Part shown: positions 1 to 11,134 of the stretch, piece after piece | How positions within the stretch are numbered: position 1 is the first letter of the stretch | Layout of the letters: every line of letters begins with the position of its first letter | From: Patiria miniata | Taxonomy: Eukaryota > Echinodermata > Asteroidea > Valvatida > Asterinidae | NCBI RefSeq assembly: GCF_015706575.1 | Contig: NW_024037076.1 | Coordinates: 19,224,898 to 19,288,897 of the forward strand | Reading direction: 5' to 3' | Length of the DNA: 64,000 nucleotides | Notes under the pieces: generated by a model | What the model was told of the DNA's origin: nothing | What the model saw: only the letters and a program-made list of their open reading frames with translations | The model's database searches: none | Program-made: the position numbers and the translations under genes

Positions 1-215
1 TGTTACGAATAATTGTAAATCCTCTTCAAAAAATGAAGTGCGCGCCGACTGTAAACGTAAGCTCCTTTTGGCCCATGTGGTTTGTTGTAGTTTAACTAAT
101 CGCCCTGAAAACGAACTCGTTCGCGGTTTGTGCCCATTTTTAAGGTTACAGAACCGCAATGTCAAAATGCCCGATGCACACAATGAGGTTTAGAAATATA
201 TTGTTGCATTATCAA

Positions 216-507
216 GGGGCCATGACCCCCCCCCCCCTAAAAAAACGAAACCAATTTTTGTTTTTATGTGACATCGCAATAAAGGCAGGCAATGAGTACA
301 CCCCCATCTTTTCCTCAAAAAAAATTGGTAAAAGTGGTCAGAAATTGCCTCAGATCGCATCACAGAGCATCTACAATCCAAAAAAATTTCGGGGCCCTTA
401 AGCGGGCCCCGAAACCCCACGCCGTAATTTTTTGGACCCACTTTTTTGGGGGACCAAACTTTTTTTTGGCCCCCCCCTAAAAAAATTGTGTTCTGGATCC
501 GCCCTTG
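216..507. mobile_element. Left-truncated copy of a GGATCC-ended MITE
   Basis: This stretch is homologous to the complete element at 12797-13105. It shares the poly-C/poly-A left part, the central GGGGCCC...GGGCCCC hairpin and the right end CTGGATCCGCCCTTG. The left terminal inverted repeat seen in the other copy is missing here, so this copy looks truncated. It has no coding capacity. Family assignment (hAT-like) rests on the 8-bp-type flanks of the other copies. Confidence 0.7.
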
Positions 508-712
508 CGGCGGACGCGATTAAAACCACTCATTACAGACTTGATTTCAAATCTGACGCTATGGCTGCCATACCCCATGGCAATATTACGAGTTGTAGTA
601 CAATATTAAGTTGTCCGTTCAGCCTGTGACTTTTTGTGAGTAATATAATTTCGGGGAGAAAAAAAAACCTGTCCCCCCCCCCCCCACGTTCAAGGAGCGA
701 TTTCCGCCCTTG
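508..712. other. Unassigned sequence before the foldback element
   Basis: About 200 bases between the truncated MITE and the left end of the giant inverted repeat. It contains a run of about 15 C at 672-685. I see no gene or recognisable element. Confidence 0.4.
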
Positions 713-2103
713 GAGGAGTGCATGACACATGGTCTGAGCTCCAAGGCCGATGTGCACCTGTCCCGTTTAATGATCCAGTTACCTGATAATTTGTTTGAAA
801 AATTCCAGATGTCAAATTGGGCAAAATTAGATGTTTATGAAAAAAAATCAAATTGTAAGGGGTTAACCTTGCATTTTTTTAGCAAAATCGGGAAAAATCG
901 GATGTTTCTGGAAAATTGCAGATTGTATGGGGTTAGATGTTTATGAAACATTTCAAATAGTAAGGGGTTTGTAAATTTGCATATTTTAGCGAAATTGGGC
1001 AAAATCAGATGTTTCCGAAAAATTTCAGATGTAAGGGGTTAACCTTGCATTTTTTTAGCAAAATCGGGAAAAATCAGATGTTTCTGGAAAATTGCAGATT
1101 GTATGGGGTTAGATGTTTATGAAACATTTCAAATTGTAAGGGGTTTGTAAATTTGCATATTTTAGCGAAATTGGGCAAAATCAGATGTTTCCGAAAAATT
1201 TCAAATTATAAGGGGTTAACCTTGCATTTTTTAAGCGAAATTGGGGAAAAAATCTGATGTTTCTAGAAAATTGCAGATTGTAAGGGGTTGCCCTAGCTTT
1301 TTAAATACGATTGGGAAAAATTAGATGTTCATGAAAAAAATTCAAATTGTAAGGGGTTAACCTTGCATTTTTTTAAAAGCAAAATAGGACACAATCAGAT
1401 GATTCTGGAAAATTGCAGATTGTTAGAGCTTAACCTTGTATTTCTAGCAAAATTGGGCAAAAAGAAATGTTTATGAAAAATTTTAAATTGTAAGAGGTGT
1501 ACGTACCTTGTATATTTAGTAAAATTTGGCATAATCAGATTTGTATGAAAAATCTAAAATGGTAAGGGGTTAACCTTGCTTCTTTAGCAAAATTTGGAGC
1601 ATATTTTACTAAAATTGGGCAAAATCAGATGCTTCTAAAAAATCCAGATGTAAAGTTTCCGCAAAAACAGCTGTTGAAAAAGAGCCCAATGTTGAACTTT
1701 ACTGAGTCTGAGGTCTATCGAGGGGACGATCCTAATTATTTCAACTCCAGGAGATTCGCTGACAGTCTCTATTTTTCTTTTTGAGAGAGTCGAAATAGCT
1801 GAAGAGGGAGGTGAGAATCTATAGGCCTATGTGTCCAGATACAAAGAGTAGAAATCTACGCGTCTGCCTTTTGAAAATACACACTTGCGGTGTTCATTGT
1901 TGCGTAATGATCCGCCTAGCACACGACTGTTTTGCACATTAGGCTGTGTTATGCAGATTCCTAACAAACCAAACACACTGGGCTCATTATATCGACTTGT
2001 TTTTACCCATTTAGGTAAAGCAAATGGACCCAGTAATCTTCCTGGCGCGTTTGCTCACCTATAAAGACAACTTTTCTCAGTTTAAGGAAAATTCTAAGGC
2101 AAC

Positions 2104-2176
2104 GAAATGGCCGAGTGGTAACGATTCGTCGTCCACGGTTAGCGGGGTCCCGGGTTCGAATCCCGCTGGTGTCTTT
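2104..2176 (+). repeat. tRNA-like polymerase III unit in left arm
   Basis: TGGCCGAGTGG fits the polymerase III A box and GGTTCGAATCC fits the B box exactly; a TTTTT terminator follows at about 2175. The 5' and 3' flanks do not form a tRNA acceptor stem, so this is a tRNA-derived repeat head and not a working tRNA gene. Copies recur at 7980-8049, about 23735-23800 and about 26855-26920, all on the minus strand. Confidence 0.7.
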
Positions 2177-2229
2177 TTGGTTTTTAACGTATGAGTTCAA
2201 TTATTCACTATAAGAGATTTAATTTCCCG

Positions 2230-2545
2230 TCGTAAAGTACCAACAGTACCTTAGCTTAATCGGTAAGCACTGCTGCTGGTACTGTCCGCGACTTCCAGGT
2301 TGGCGCCTTCGTACAGGTTCAGGGCATGTGGTCCACTCGGAGGATCAGGGCTTAGGGGCCGCCCTGTTCCTCCCTTAGCTCTTTGCTTTTACATGGTGCC
2401 TGGCCCTCCGGGGTTATATGGATGGATAGGGAAGGAAGTGTGTATTGGTCGGGGACGCCGAGACCCCGGAAGAGAACTAAGGGATCGGCTGGGGCATTGT
2501 TATGGCTCAGACCGATCCCTGAAAGCTTGACTAGCACATAACTTT
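2230..2545 (+). repeat. GC-rich conserved module, left-arm copy
   Basis: This block of about 300 bp recurs nearly unchanged at 7600-7920, 23370-23680 and 26490-26790 (the last three inverted relative to this one). It always lies next to the tRNA-like unit, 3' of it in the tRNA-like orientation. Open frames exist on both strands, but replaced residues between copies show no sign of protein constraint, so I treat it as non-coding repeat sequence. Confidence 0.7.
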
Positions 2546-3119
2546 TTGATTTTTTTTACCCTCTATCTTTTATACTTTGGTTTAGTTTGATATCTACAGC
2601 TGCTAGGCAGGTCTACGGGTAGTACATTGTGTATCAAAATTGAAACAAAGGTGTATGTCATAAATCAATGAATATTTCATAATTGACTATAATCAAAACG
2701 GAGTTTCGTTTGATCAATTTGACTATCATTATATAATGAAGCGATTGCCAATTGACGTAAGAAACGCCATAAATTATACCGGGAAAGAATAAAGATGTAC
2801 ATTGTAATATAAATATTATTTATTCATCTTTCAAATAACGTGTCTTTAATTGTGAGCATTCCAAACAATACAGTAATTCGCAATAGTAATAGAATGGTAT
2901 ATGATAGCATGATCAATGCGTCTCTATTAAATTTAGAAAAATATAATTTAGGCCCCTATGTGTGAAATATTCTTTGATTGACTATGAGCATTCCATACGA
3001 ATGAGTTAATTCGCAAAATATAGCAACAACAAAAGAGAAAGGAAAAAGAGAAAATTCCTTTACCCTAAAAACTGGAAAAATAATTTGTTTTAAAAAAGGG
3101 ACACTTCATGTATTGATTT

Positions 3120-6100
3120 AACAGTTTGCAAGGGGTTAACCTTGCATTTTTAGTAAAATTTAGATGTTTATGAAATATTTCAAATTGTAAGGGGTGAACC
3201 TTGAATTTTTTAGCGAAATTGGGCAAAATCAGATCTTTCTGGAAAATTTCAGATTGTAAGGGGTTAACTTGGCATTTTTAGCATAACTGGGCAATATCAG
3301 ATTTATATGAAAAATCTCAAATTGTAAGGGGTGAACCTTGTATGTTTAGCGAAATTGGGCATAATCAGATCTTTCTGGAAAATTTCAGATTGTAAGGGGT
3401 TAACCTTGCTTTTTTAGTGATATTTGGCAAAATAAAATGTGAATGAAAAATTTCAAATTGTAAGGGGTTAACCTTGCTTTTTTTAGTAAAATTGGGCAAA
3501 TTTAAATGTTCATGAAAAATTTCAAATTGTAAGGGGTGAACCTTGCATTTTTTAGCAAAATAGGGCAAAATCAGGTGTTTATGAAAAATGTCAGATTGTA
3601 AGGGGTTCACCTTGCATTTTTAGCAAACTTGAAAAATGAAAAATTTTAAGAGGTTAACCTTTGCCCAATTAGGGCAAAATCAGATGTTTCTGGAAAATTG
3701 CAGATTGAAAGGTGTTAACCTTGCTTTTTAGCAAAACTGGGCAATATCAGATTTTTATGAAAAATCTCAAATTGTAAGGGGTGTGCCTTGCATTTTTAGC
3801 AAAATTGGGCAAAATCAGATGTTTCTGAAAAATTTCAGATGTGAGGGGGTAAACCTTGCTTTTTTAGCGAAATTGGGAAAAATCAGATTTGTATGAAAAA
3901 TCAAAAAATGTAAGGGGTTAACCTTTGCCAAAATAGGGCACTAAAAAGCAAGGTTAACCCCCTTACATCTGAAAATTTCAAATTGTTAGGGGTTAATAAC
4001 CTTGCATTTTTTAGCAAAATACGGCAAAACCAGGTGTTCATGAAAAATTTCAAATTGTAAAGGGTTCACCTTCACTTTTAGCAAAATTGGGAAAAATCAG
4101 ATTTGTATGAAAAATCAAAAATTGTAAGGGGTTAACCTTTGCCCAATTAGGGCAAAATCAGATGTTTCTGGAAAATTGCAAATTGAAAGGGGTTAACCTT
4201 GAATTTAAGCAAAATTGGGCAAAATCAAATGTTTCTGAAAAAAATTCCGATGTAAGGAATTATCCTTACTTTTTTTTTTTAGTGAAATTTGGTAAAAATT
4301 AGATGTTTATGGAAAATTTCAAATTGTAAGGGGTTCAGATTGCATTTTTTTTTTTGCAAAATAGGGCAAAATCAGATATTTATGGAAAATTTCAAATTGT
4401 AAGGTGTTAACCTTGCTTTTTTAGTAAAATTGGGAAAATTTAATTGTTTATGAAAAATTTCAAATTGTCATTGGTTAACCTTGCATTTTTTAGCAAAATC
4501 GGGCAAAATCAGGTGTTTATGGAAAATTTCAGATTTTAAGGGGTTAACTTTGCAGTTTTAGCAAAATTGGGCAAAATCAGATTTGTATGAAAAATCAAAA
4601 ATTGTAAGGGGTTAACCTTGCCAAATTAGGGCAAGATCAGATGTTTCTGGAAAATTGCATATTGAAAGGGGTTAACCTTGCTTTTTTAAGCGAAATTGGG
4701 AAAAATCAGATGTTTCTTAAAATTGAAGATTGTAAGGGGTTATTTAAATTTAAAAAGCAAGGGCAACCCCTTAGAATCTGCAATTTTCCAGAAACATCAG
4801 ATTTTTTCCCCAATTTCGCTTAAAAAATGCAAGGTTAACCCCTTATAATTTGAAATTTTTCATAAACATCTAACTTTGCCAAATTTCACTAAAAAAGCAA
4901 GGATAACCCCTTACATCTGAAATTTTCCAGAAACATCTGATTTGGCCCAATTTTGCTAAAATGCAAGGTTAACCCTTACAATTTGAAATTTTCCATAAAC
5001 ATCTGATTTTGCCCTGTTTTGCTAAAAGAAATGCAAGCTGAACCCCTTACAATTTGAAATTTTTCATAAACATCTCATTTTTACCAAATTTCACTAAAAA
5101 AAAAAGTAAGGTAAATTCCTTGCATCGGATTTTTTTTCAGAAAAATCTGATTTTGCCCAATTTTGCTAATATATGCAAGGTTCACCCCCTACAATTTGAG
5201 ATTTTTCATAAAAATTTCATTTTGCCAAATATCACTAAAAAAGTAAGGATAATCCCTTACATCTGAAATTGTCCAGAAACATCTGATTTTGCCCAATTTT
5301 GCTAAAATGCAAGGTTAACCCCTTACAATTTGAAATTTTCCATTAACATCTGATTTTGCCCTATTTTGCTGAAAAAAAAATGCAATCTTAACCCCTAACA
5401 ATTTGAAATTTTTCATAAACACCAAATTTTACCAAATTTCACTATTTTTAAAGCGAAATTGGGGAAAAAATCTGATGTTCCTGGAAAATTGCAGACTGTA
5501 AGGGGTTGCCCTTGCTTTTTAAATTTAAATAACCCCTTACAATCTTCAATTTTTAAGAAACATCTGATTTTTCCCAATTTCGCTTAAAAAAGCAAGGTTA
5601 ACCCCTTTCAATCTGCAATTTTCCAGAAACATCTGATTTTGCCCTTATTTGGCAAAGGTTAACCCCTTACAATTTTGATTTTTCATACAAATCTGATTTT
5701 TCCCAATTTTGCTAAAAATGCAGGGTGAACCCTTTACAATCTGAAATTTTTCATGAACACCTGGTTTGCCGTATTTTGCTAAAAAAATGCAAGGTTAACC
5801 CCTAACAATTTGAAATTTTTCATGCACATTAAAATTTGCCCAATTTTACTAAAAAAGCAAGGTTAACCCCTCACAATTTGAAATTTTTTATTAACCCCTC
5901 ACAATTTGAAATTTTTCATTCACATCTTATTTTGCCAAATATCACTAAAAAAGCAAGGTTAACCCCCTTACATCTGAAAATTTCAGTGACCTAATTTGGC
6001 AAAGGTTAACCCCTTACAATTTTTGATTTTTCATACAAATCTGATTTTTCCCAATTTTGCTAAAAATGCAAAGTGAACCCTTTACAATCTGAAATTTTTC

Positions 6101-7015
6101 AGAAACATCTGATTTTGCCCAATTTTGCTAAAAAAGCAAGGTTAACCCCTTACAATTTGAAATTTTTCATTCACATTTTATTTTGCCAAATATCACTAAA
6201 AAAGCAAGGTTAAACCCTTACAATCTGCAACTTTCCAGAAACATCTGATTTTGCCCAAATTGGGCAAAGGTTAACCCCTTACAATTTTTGATCTTTCATA
6301 CAAATCTGATTTTTCCCAATTTTGCTAAAAATGCAAGGTGAACCCCTTACAATCTGACATTTTTCATAAACACCTGATTTTGCCCTATTTTGCAAAAAAA
6401 TGCAAGGTTCACCCCTTACAATTTGAGATTGTTCATAAACATGTAAATTTGCCCAATTTTACTAAAAAAGCAAGGTTAACCCCTCACAATTTGAAATTTT
6501 TCATTCACATCTTATTTTGCCAAATATCACTAAAAAAGCAAGGTTAACCCCTTACAATCTGAAATTTTCCAGAACAATCTGATTTTGCCCAATTTTGCTA
6601 AAATGCAAGGTTAACCCCTTACAATTTGAAATTTTCCATTAACATCTGATTTTGCCCTATTTTGCTGAAAAAAATGCAATCTTAACCCCTAACAATTTGA
6701 AATTTTTCATAAACACCAAATTTTACCAAATTTCACTAAAAAAGTAAGGTTAACCCCTTACAATTTGAAATTTTTCATACACAACTTATTTTGCCAAATT
6801 TTACTACAAAAGCAAGGTTAACCCCTTACAATCTGAAATTTTCCAGAAAGATCTGATTTTGCCCAATTTTGCTAAAAAATGCAAGGTTCCCCCCTTACTA
6901 TTTGAAATGTTTCATAAACATCTAAATTTTACTAAAAATGCAAGGTTAACCCCTTACAAGCTGCAATTTTCCAGAAACATTTGATTTTTCCCAATTTTGC
7001 TAAAATGTAAGGCTA
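3120..7015. repeat. Inner tandem array of a ~70-bp AT-rich unit
   Basis: Dozens of degenerate copies of a unit carrying TTGTAAGGGGTTAACCTTGC and GCAAAATTGGGCAAAATC. Two sub-versions are interspersed, one with TTTCTGGAAAATTGCAGATT and one with TTTATGAAAAATTTCAAATT. Units point right up to about 4740, left from 4755 to 5450, right again to 5525 and left thereafter, so a small inversion sits at the centre of the palindrome. Outer arrays of the same unit lie at 840-1640 and 8530-9225. Confidence 0.9.
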
Positions 7016-7599
7016 ACTCCTTGGAAACTGTTAAATCAATACATGAAGTGTCCCATTTGACTTTTTTAAAACAAATTATTTTTCCAGTTTTTAGGGTAAA
7101 GGGAATTTTCTCTTTTTCCTTTCTCTTTTGTTGTTGCTACATTTTGCGAATTAACTCATTCGTATGGAATGCTCATAGTCAATCAAAGAATATTTCACAC
7201 ATAGGGGCCTAAATTATATATTTTTAAATTTAATAGAGACGCATTGATCGTGCTATCATATACCATTCTAATACCATTGCGATTTACTATATTGTTTGGA
7301 ATGCTCACAATTAAAGACACGTTATTTGAAAGATGTATAAATAATATTTATATTACAATGTACATCTTTATTCTTTCCCGGTATAATTTATGGCGTTTCT
7401 TACGTCAATTGGCAATCGCGTCATTATATAATGATAGTCAAATTGATTAAACGAAACTCCGTTTTGATTATAGTCAATTATGAAATATTCATTGATTAAT
7501 GACATACACCTTTGTTTCAATTTTGATACTACCCGTAGACCTGCCGAGCAGCTTTAGATATCAAACTTAACCAAAGTATAAAAGATAGAGGGTAAAAAA

Positions 7600-7920
7600 A
7601 ATCAAAAAGTTATGTGCTAGTCAAGCTTTCAGGGATCGGTCTGAGCCATAACAATGCCCCAGCCGATCCCTTAGTTCTCTTCCGGGGTCTCGGCGTCCCC
7701 GACCAATACACACTTCCTTCCCTATCCATCCATATAACCCCGGAGGGCCAGGCACCATGTAAAAGCAAAGAGCTAAGGGAGGAACTGGGCGGCCCCTAAG
7801 CCCTGATCCTCCGAGTGGACCACATGCCCTGAACCTGTACGAAGGCGCCAACCTGGAAGTCGCGGACAGTACCAGCAGCAGTGCTTACCGATTAAGCTAA
7901 GGTACTGTTGGTACTTTACG
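7600..7920 (-). repeat. GC-rich conserved module, right-arm copy
   Basis: Inverted counterpart of 2230-2545 inside the foldback element, about 98% identical by eye. It is followed at 7980-8049 by the mirrored tRNA-like unit, whose B box reads GGATTCGAACC on the plus strand. Confidence 0.75.
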
Positions 7921-7979
7921 ACGGGAAATTAAATCTCTTATAGTGAATAATTGAACTCATACGTTAAAAACCAAAAAGA

Positions 7980-8049
7980 CACCAGCGGGATTCGAACCCG
8001 GGACCCCGCTAACCGTGGACGACGAATCGTTAATACCACTCGGCCATTT
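7980..8049 (-). repeat. tRNA-like polymerase III unit in right arm
   Basis: Mirror copy of 2104-2176. B box and A box are preserved in the minus orientation, with small differences in the middle. It is a pseudo-tRNA head of a repeat, not a tRNA gene. Confidence 0.65.
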
Positions 8050-9323
8050 CGTTGCCTTAGAATTTTCCTTAAACTGAGAAAAGTTGTCTTTATAGGTGAG
8101 CAAACGCGCCAGGAAGATTACTGTGTCCATTTGCTTTACCTAAATGGGTAAAAACAAGTCGATATAATGAGCCCAGTGTGTTTGGTTTGTTAGGAAGCTG
8201 CATAACACAGACTAATGTGCAAAACAGTCGTGTGCTAGGCGGATCATTACGCAACAATGAACATCGCAAGTGTGTATTTTCAAAAGGCAGACGCGTAGAT
8301 TTCTACTCTTTGTATCTGGGCACATAGGCCTATAGATTCTCACCTCCCTCTTCAGCTATTTCCACTCTTAAAAAGAAAAATAGAGACTGTCAGCGAATCT
8401 CCGGGAGTTGAAATAAGGATCGTCCCCTCGATAGACCTCAGACTCAGTAAAGTTCAACATTGGGCTCTTTTAAACAGCTGTTTTTGCGGAAACTTTACAT
8501 CTGGGTTTTTTAGAAGCATCTGATTTTGCCCAATTTTAGTAAAATATGCTCCAAATTTCGCTAAAAAAGCAAGGTTAACCCCTTACCATTTTAGATTTTT
8601 CATACAAATCTGATTTTGCCAAATTTTACTAAATACACAAGGTACACCTCTTACAATTTAACATTTTTCATAAACATTTCTTTTTGCCCAATTTTGCTAG
8701 AAAAAAAAGGGTTAAGCCCTAACAATCTGCAATTTTCCAGAATCATCTGATTGTGTCCTATTTTGCAAAAAAAAAATGCAAGGTTAACCCCTTACAATTT
8801 GAATTTTTTTCATGAACATCTAATTTTCCCCAATCTTATTCAAAAAGCAAGGTTAACCCTTACAATCTGCAATTTTCCAGAAACATTTGATTTTTTCCCA
8901 TTTTCGCTTTAAAAAAATGCGAGGTTAACCCCTTTCAATTTGAAATTGTTCGTAACATCTAACTTTGCAAAATTTCACTAAAAAAGCAAGGTTTTTAATA
9001 ATCCCTTACATCTGAAATCTTTCGGAAACATCTGATTTTGCCCAATTTCGCTAAAATATGCAATGTTCACCCCTTACAATTTGAAATGTTTCATAAACAT
9101 CTAACCCCATACAATCTGCAATTTTCCAGAAACATCTGATTTTTCCCGATTTTGCTAAAAAAAAATGCAAGGTTAACCCCTTACAATTTGATTTTTTTCA
9201 TAAACATCTAACTTTGCCCAATTTTACATCAGCTTATGCTAACAAATTATCAGGTAACTGGATCATTAAACGGGACAGGTGCACATCGGCATTGGAGCTC
9301 AGACCATGTGTCATGCACTCCTC

Positions 9324-9544
9324 AATGCAAAGATAATGCACATAACACTATGGGTAGTACAGGCACAGCTGGGGGTACTGCCCAAACAATGATGAACGCA
9401 TTGCGTATGCTTAAAGAATTACCCACAATTCCGGTTTTTACCGTTTAGGTCTGGCTCTAATCACTTTACGCGATCCCCTGACGTCTCATACGCTGACTTT
9501 AGGCAAAATAGTCAGACTTCCGCGGTCTAGTACCCAGACTTTGA
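9324..9544. other. Unassigned unique sequence
   Basis: About 220 bases between the foldback element and the next tandem array. It contains a short inverted GGGTAGTAC/GTACTGCCC pair. No gene is seen. Confidence 0.3.
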
Positions 9545-10015
9545 CTCTTAAAGAAACATCGAATGAAAAGGGAAACATCAAATGCATATTGCAAAAGATC
9601 GAATGCAAACATACCGATGAAACATCGAATACAAATAGCTCGAAATGTCAAACATATGTGTGAAACATTGCTCACATATTTGAGATTATCGCAAATATAT
9701 TGTAAAACAACACACACAATTGTATCGAAAAACATCGCACATTTAATGCAAAAAATCGAACATAATATTGAAAACATCGCACATATATATCGTCAAAAAC
9801 ATCGCACATATTGAAAATCGCATATAAATGTGAAACATCGCACACATATATTGAACATCGCACATATATTGTAAAACATCGCACAAATATATTAAACATC
9901 GCGCAAATAATGAAAAACATCGCACACTTATATTGAACATCGCACATAAATGTAAAGATAGCAAACACATATTGAACATCCAACATATATATTGCAAAAT
10001 ATTGAATATTGCAAC
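9545..10015 (+). repeat. Tandem array of short AACATCGCACATAT units
   Basis: Some 20 degenerate units of roughly 18-27 bases built on AACATCGCACATATATTG. Several open frames on both strands come from the repeat periodicity and are not genes. Confidence 0.85.
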
Positions 10016-10115
10016 GTTTGACACGCCATAAAAGAAAAATTATTAATTGGGTTTTTGTATCCTTGATCTGGAAAGTGCTACATGTAGAACTTCGTTAAGA
10101 AAATAGGCCTATATA

Positions 10116-10205
10116 GGGGGCGCCATGTGGGGTTCCTTTTTTTACGCACCCCATAGACATAAAGAACCTATGACGCACCCAGGAAACCGAAATGGCGCCC
10201 CCCAT
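10116..10205. repeat. Short inverted repeat, probable MITE
   Basis: GGGGGCGCCATGTGGGGTTCC at the left is matched by GGAAACCGAAATGGCGCCCCCC at the right, giving an imperfect hairpin of about 90 bp. No clear target-site duplication is visible. Confidence 0.5.
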
Positions 10206-10263
10206 TTTTTTTTAACGATGTTCTGCATGGTCATTTTAAACTACAGTTTTTAGCAGGTGTCCA

Positions 10264-10578
10264 CGGTGGCGCACCCAGGATTTGGGGGGGGGGGGGGTTG
10301 GTGGGGGGAGGGGCTCACAATTTTTTTTTTTTTTAGAAGTTAAAATTGTTCCAAAAAATTTGGCCAAAAATGTTTTGCCGCACAAAACAATTTTTTTTTT
10401 TTTTTTTTGGGGGGGGGGGGACTATTTGACGTTAGTGGCGACACTTCCCCCCCCCTTTATACTACTCGAAATAGGCCACATAAAGATATCACCAAGTTCA
10501 AATCGTGGGACTTCAAAACCTCGGGGGGGGGGGGGCTCAAGCCCCCCGAGCCCCCCTCCCACCTTGGGTGCGCCACTG
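10264..10578. mobile_element. hAT-type MITE with 8-bp TSD
   Basis: The termini are CGGTGGCGCACCCA on the left and the inverse of CAGTGGCGCACCCA on the right. The 8 bases GGTGTCCA occur at both 10256-10263 and 10579-10586, a perfect 8-bp target-site duplication as made by hAT transposases. The 315-bp interior is G/C- and T-homopolymer rich and non-coding. Confidence 0.85.
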
Positions 10579-10586
10579 GGTGTCCA

Positions 10587-11134
10587 AATAGGTCATTGAA
10601 TACTACAGTTTTTGCAGCAGGTGCCCAAATAGTGAAAACGGCGTTTGATACTTCGTTCAAGATTTAATGGTACCATTTTAAACTGAGAAATAGCTTGCAA
10701 ACATACAATGGGCCTTATAGGCTAAAGCTGTGTCATCAGACTTCATTGATTCACGATCGAGTCCAGCTAGGCAACCATTTGCGATATTTGGAAGCAATAT
10801 TGTTTTGGCGGCTGGGACATCATGAAAAATATATTTTTGTATGATATAAGAACCTTTATGTACGTTGTGAATGTGCAAGATTATAGTCCAACCAATGAAA
10901 ACAGTATGCATTTTGGATGTATGAATGTACTCAACAGTTAACAATAAGGATTGCTGTAAAGTGGCGTTTTGAAGAATGTAGTACACAGTCAGAATGGAGA
11001 AATGGGAAAGTGTCAGTGACAACTATACTAATAAATAAACAAACATATTAATCGTTCACGTATAGTAGACTGCCTGGATTTTAGAGTCCGAAGCAGGCAT
11101 AATATTGACTGTGTAGCTGTTTGAAGAACATTAA
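10587..11134. other. Intergenic, 3' side of the dehydrogenase gene
   Basis: AT-rich sequence between the hAT MITE and the dehydrogenase stop codon. On the minus strand this is the likely 3' UTR and downstream region. A TTTATT on the plus strand at 11030-11035 reads AATAAA on the minus strand and could be its polyadenylation signal, about 100 bases after the stop. Confidence 0.45.

Larger units (their letters stand above)
713..9323. mobile_element. Giant foldback-type element (8.6-kb palindrome)
   Basis: The sequence from GAGGAGTGCATGACACATGG at 713 is repeated as its reverse complement ending at 9323, and the whole interval mirrors itself about an axis near 5.1 kb. Each arm runs inwards as: terminal unique 90 bp, outer tandem array (about 840-1640 and 8530-9225), unique segment, tRNA-like unit (2104-2176 and 7980-8049), GC-rich module (2230-2545 and 7600-7920), AT-rich segment (2545-3120 and 7015-7600), inner tandem array to the centre. 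Arms are highly similar but carry indels, so the palindrome is old enough to have diverged slightly. No transposase reading frame is present. The modular arms with internal tandem repeats resemble foldback elements such as the sea urchin TU elements (family knowledge). No clear target-site duplication is visible at the ends. Confidence 0.8.

Noticed and set aside
2104-2176. Functional tRNA gene
   Set aside because: A and B boxes are good, but acceptor and anticodon stems do not pair and four repeat-linked copies exist.
2300-2530. Conserved 76-codon open frame (copies at 7621-7851, 23031-23612, 26430-26735) and the opposite-strand 61-codon frame
   Set aside because: Both strands stay open because the DNA is conserved as a repeat. 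Differences between copies are freely amino-acid changing, and there is no domain or splice context.
3120-7015. CRISPR-like look of a regularly repeated unit
   Set aside because: Units are adjacent, degenerate, without unique spacers, occur in both orientations and lie in an animal genome.
9499-10024. Overlapping 80-100-codon frames on both strands
   Set aside because: They are produced by the short tandem repeat at 9545-10015.
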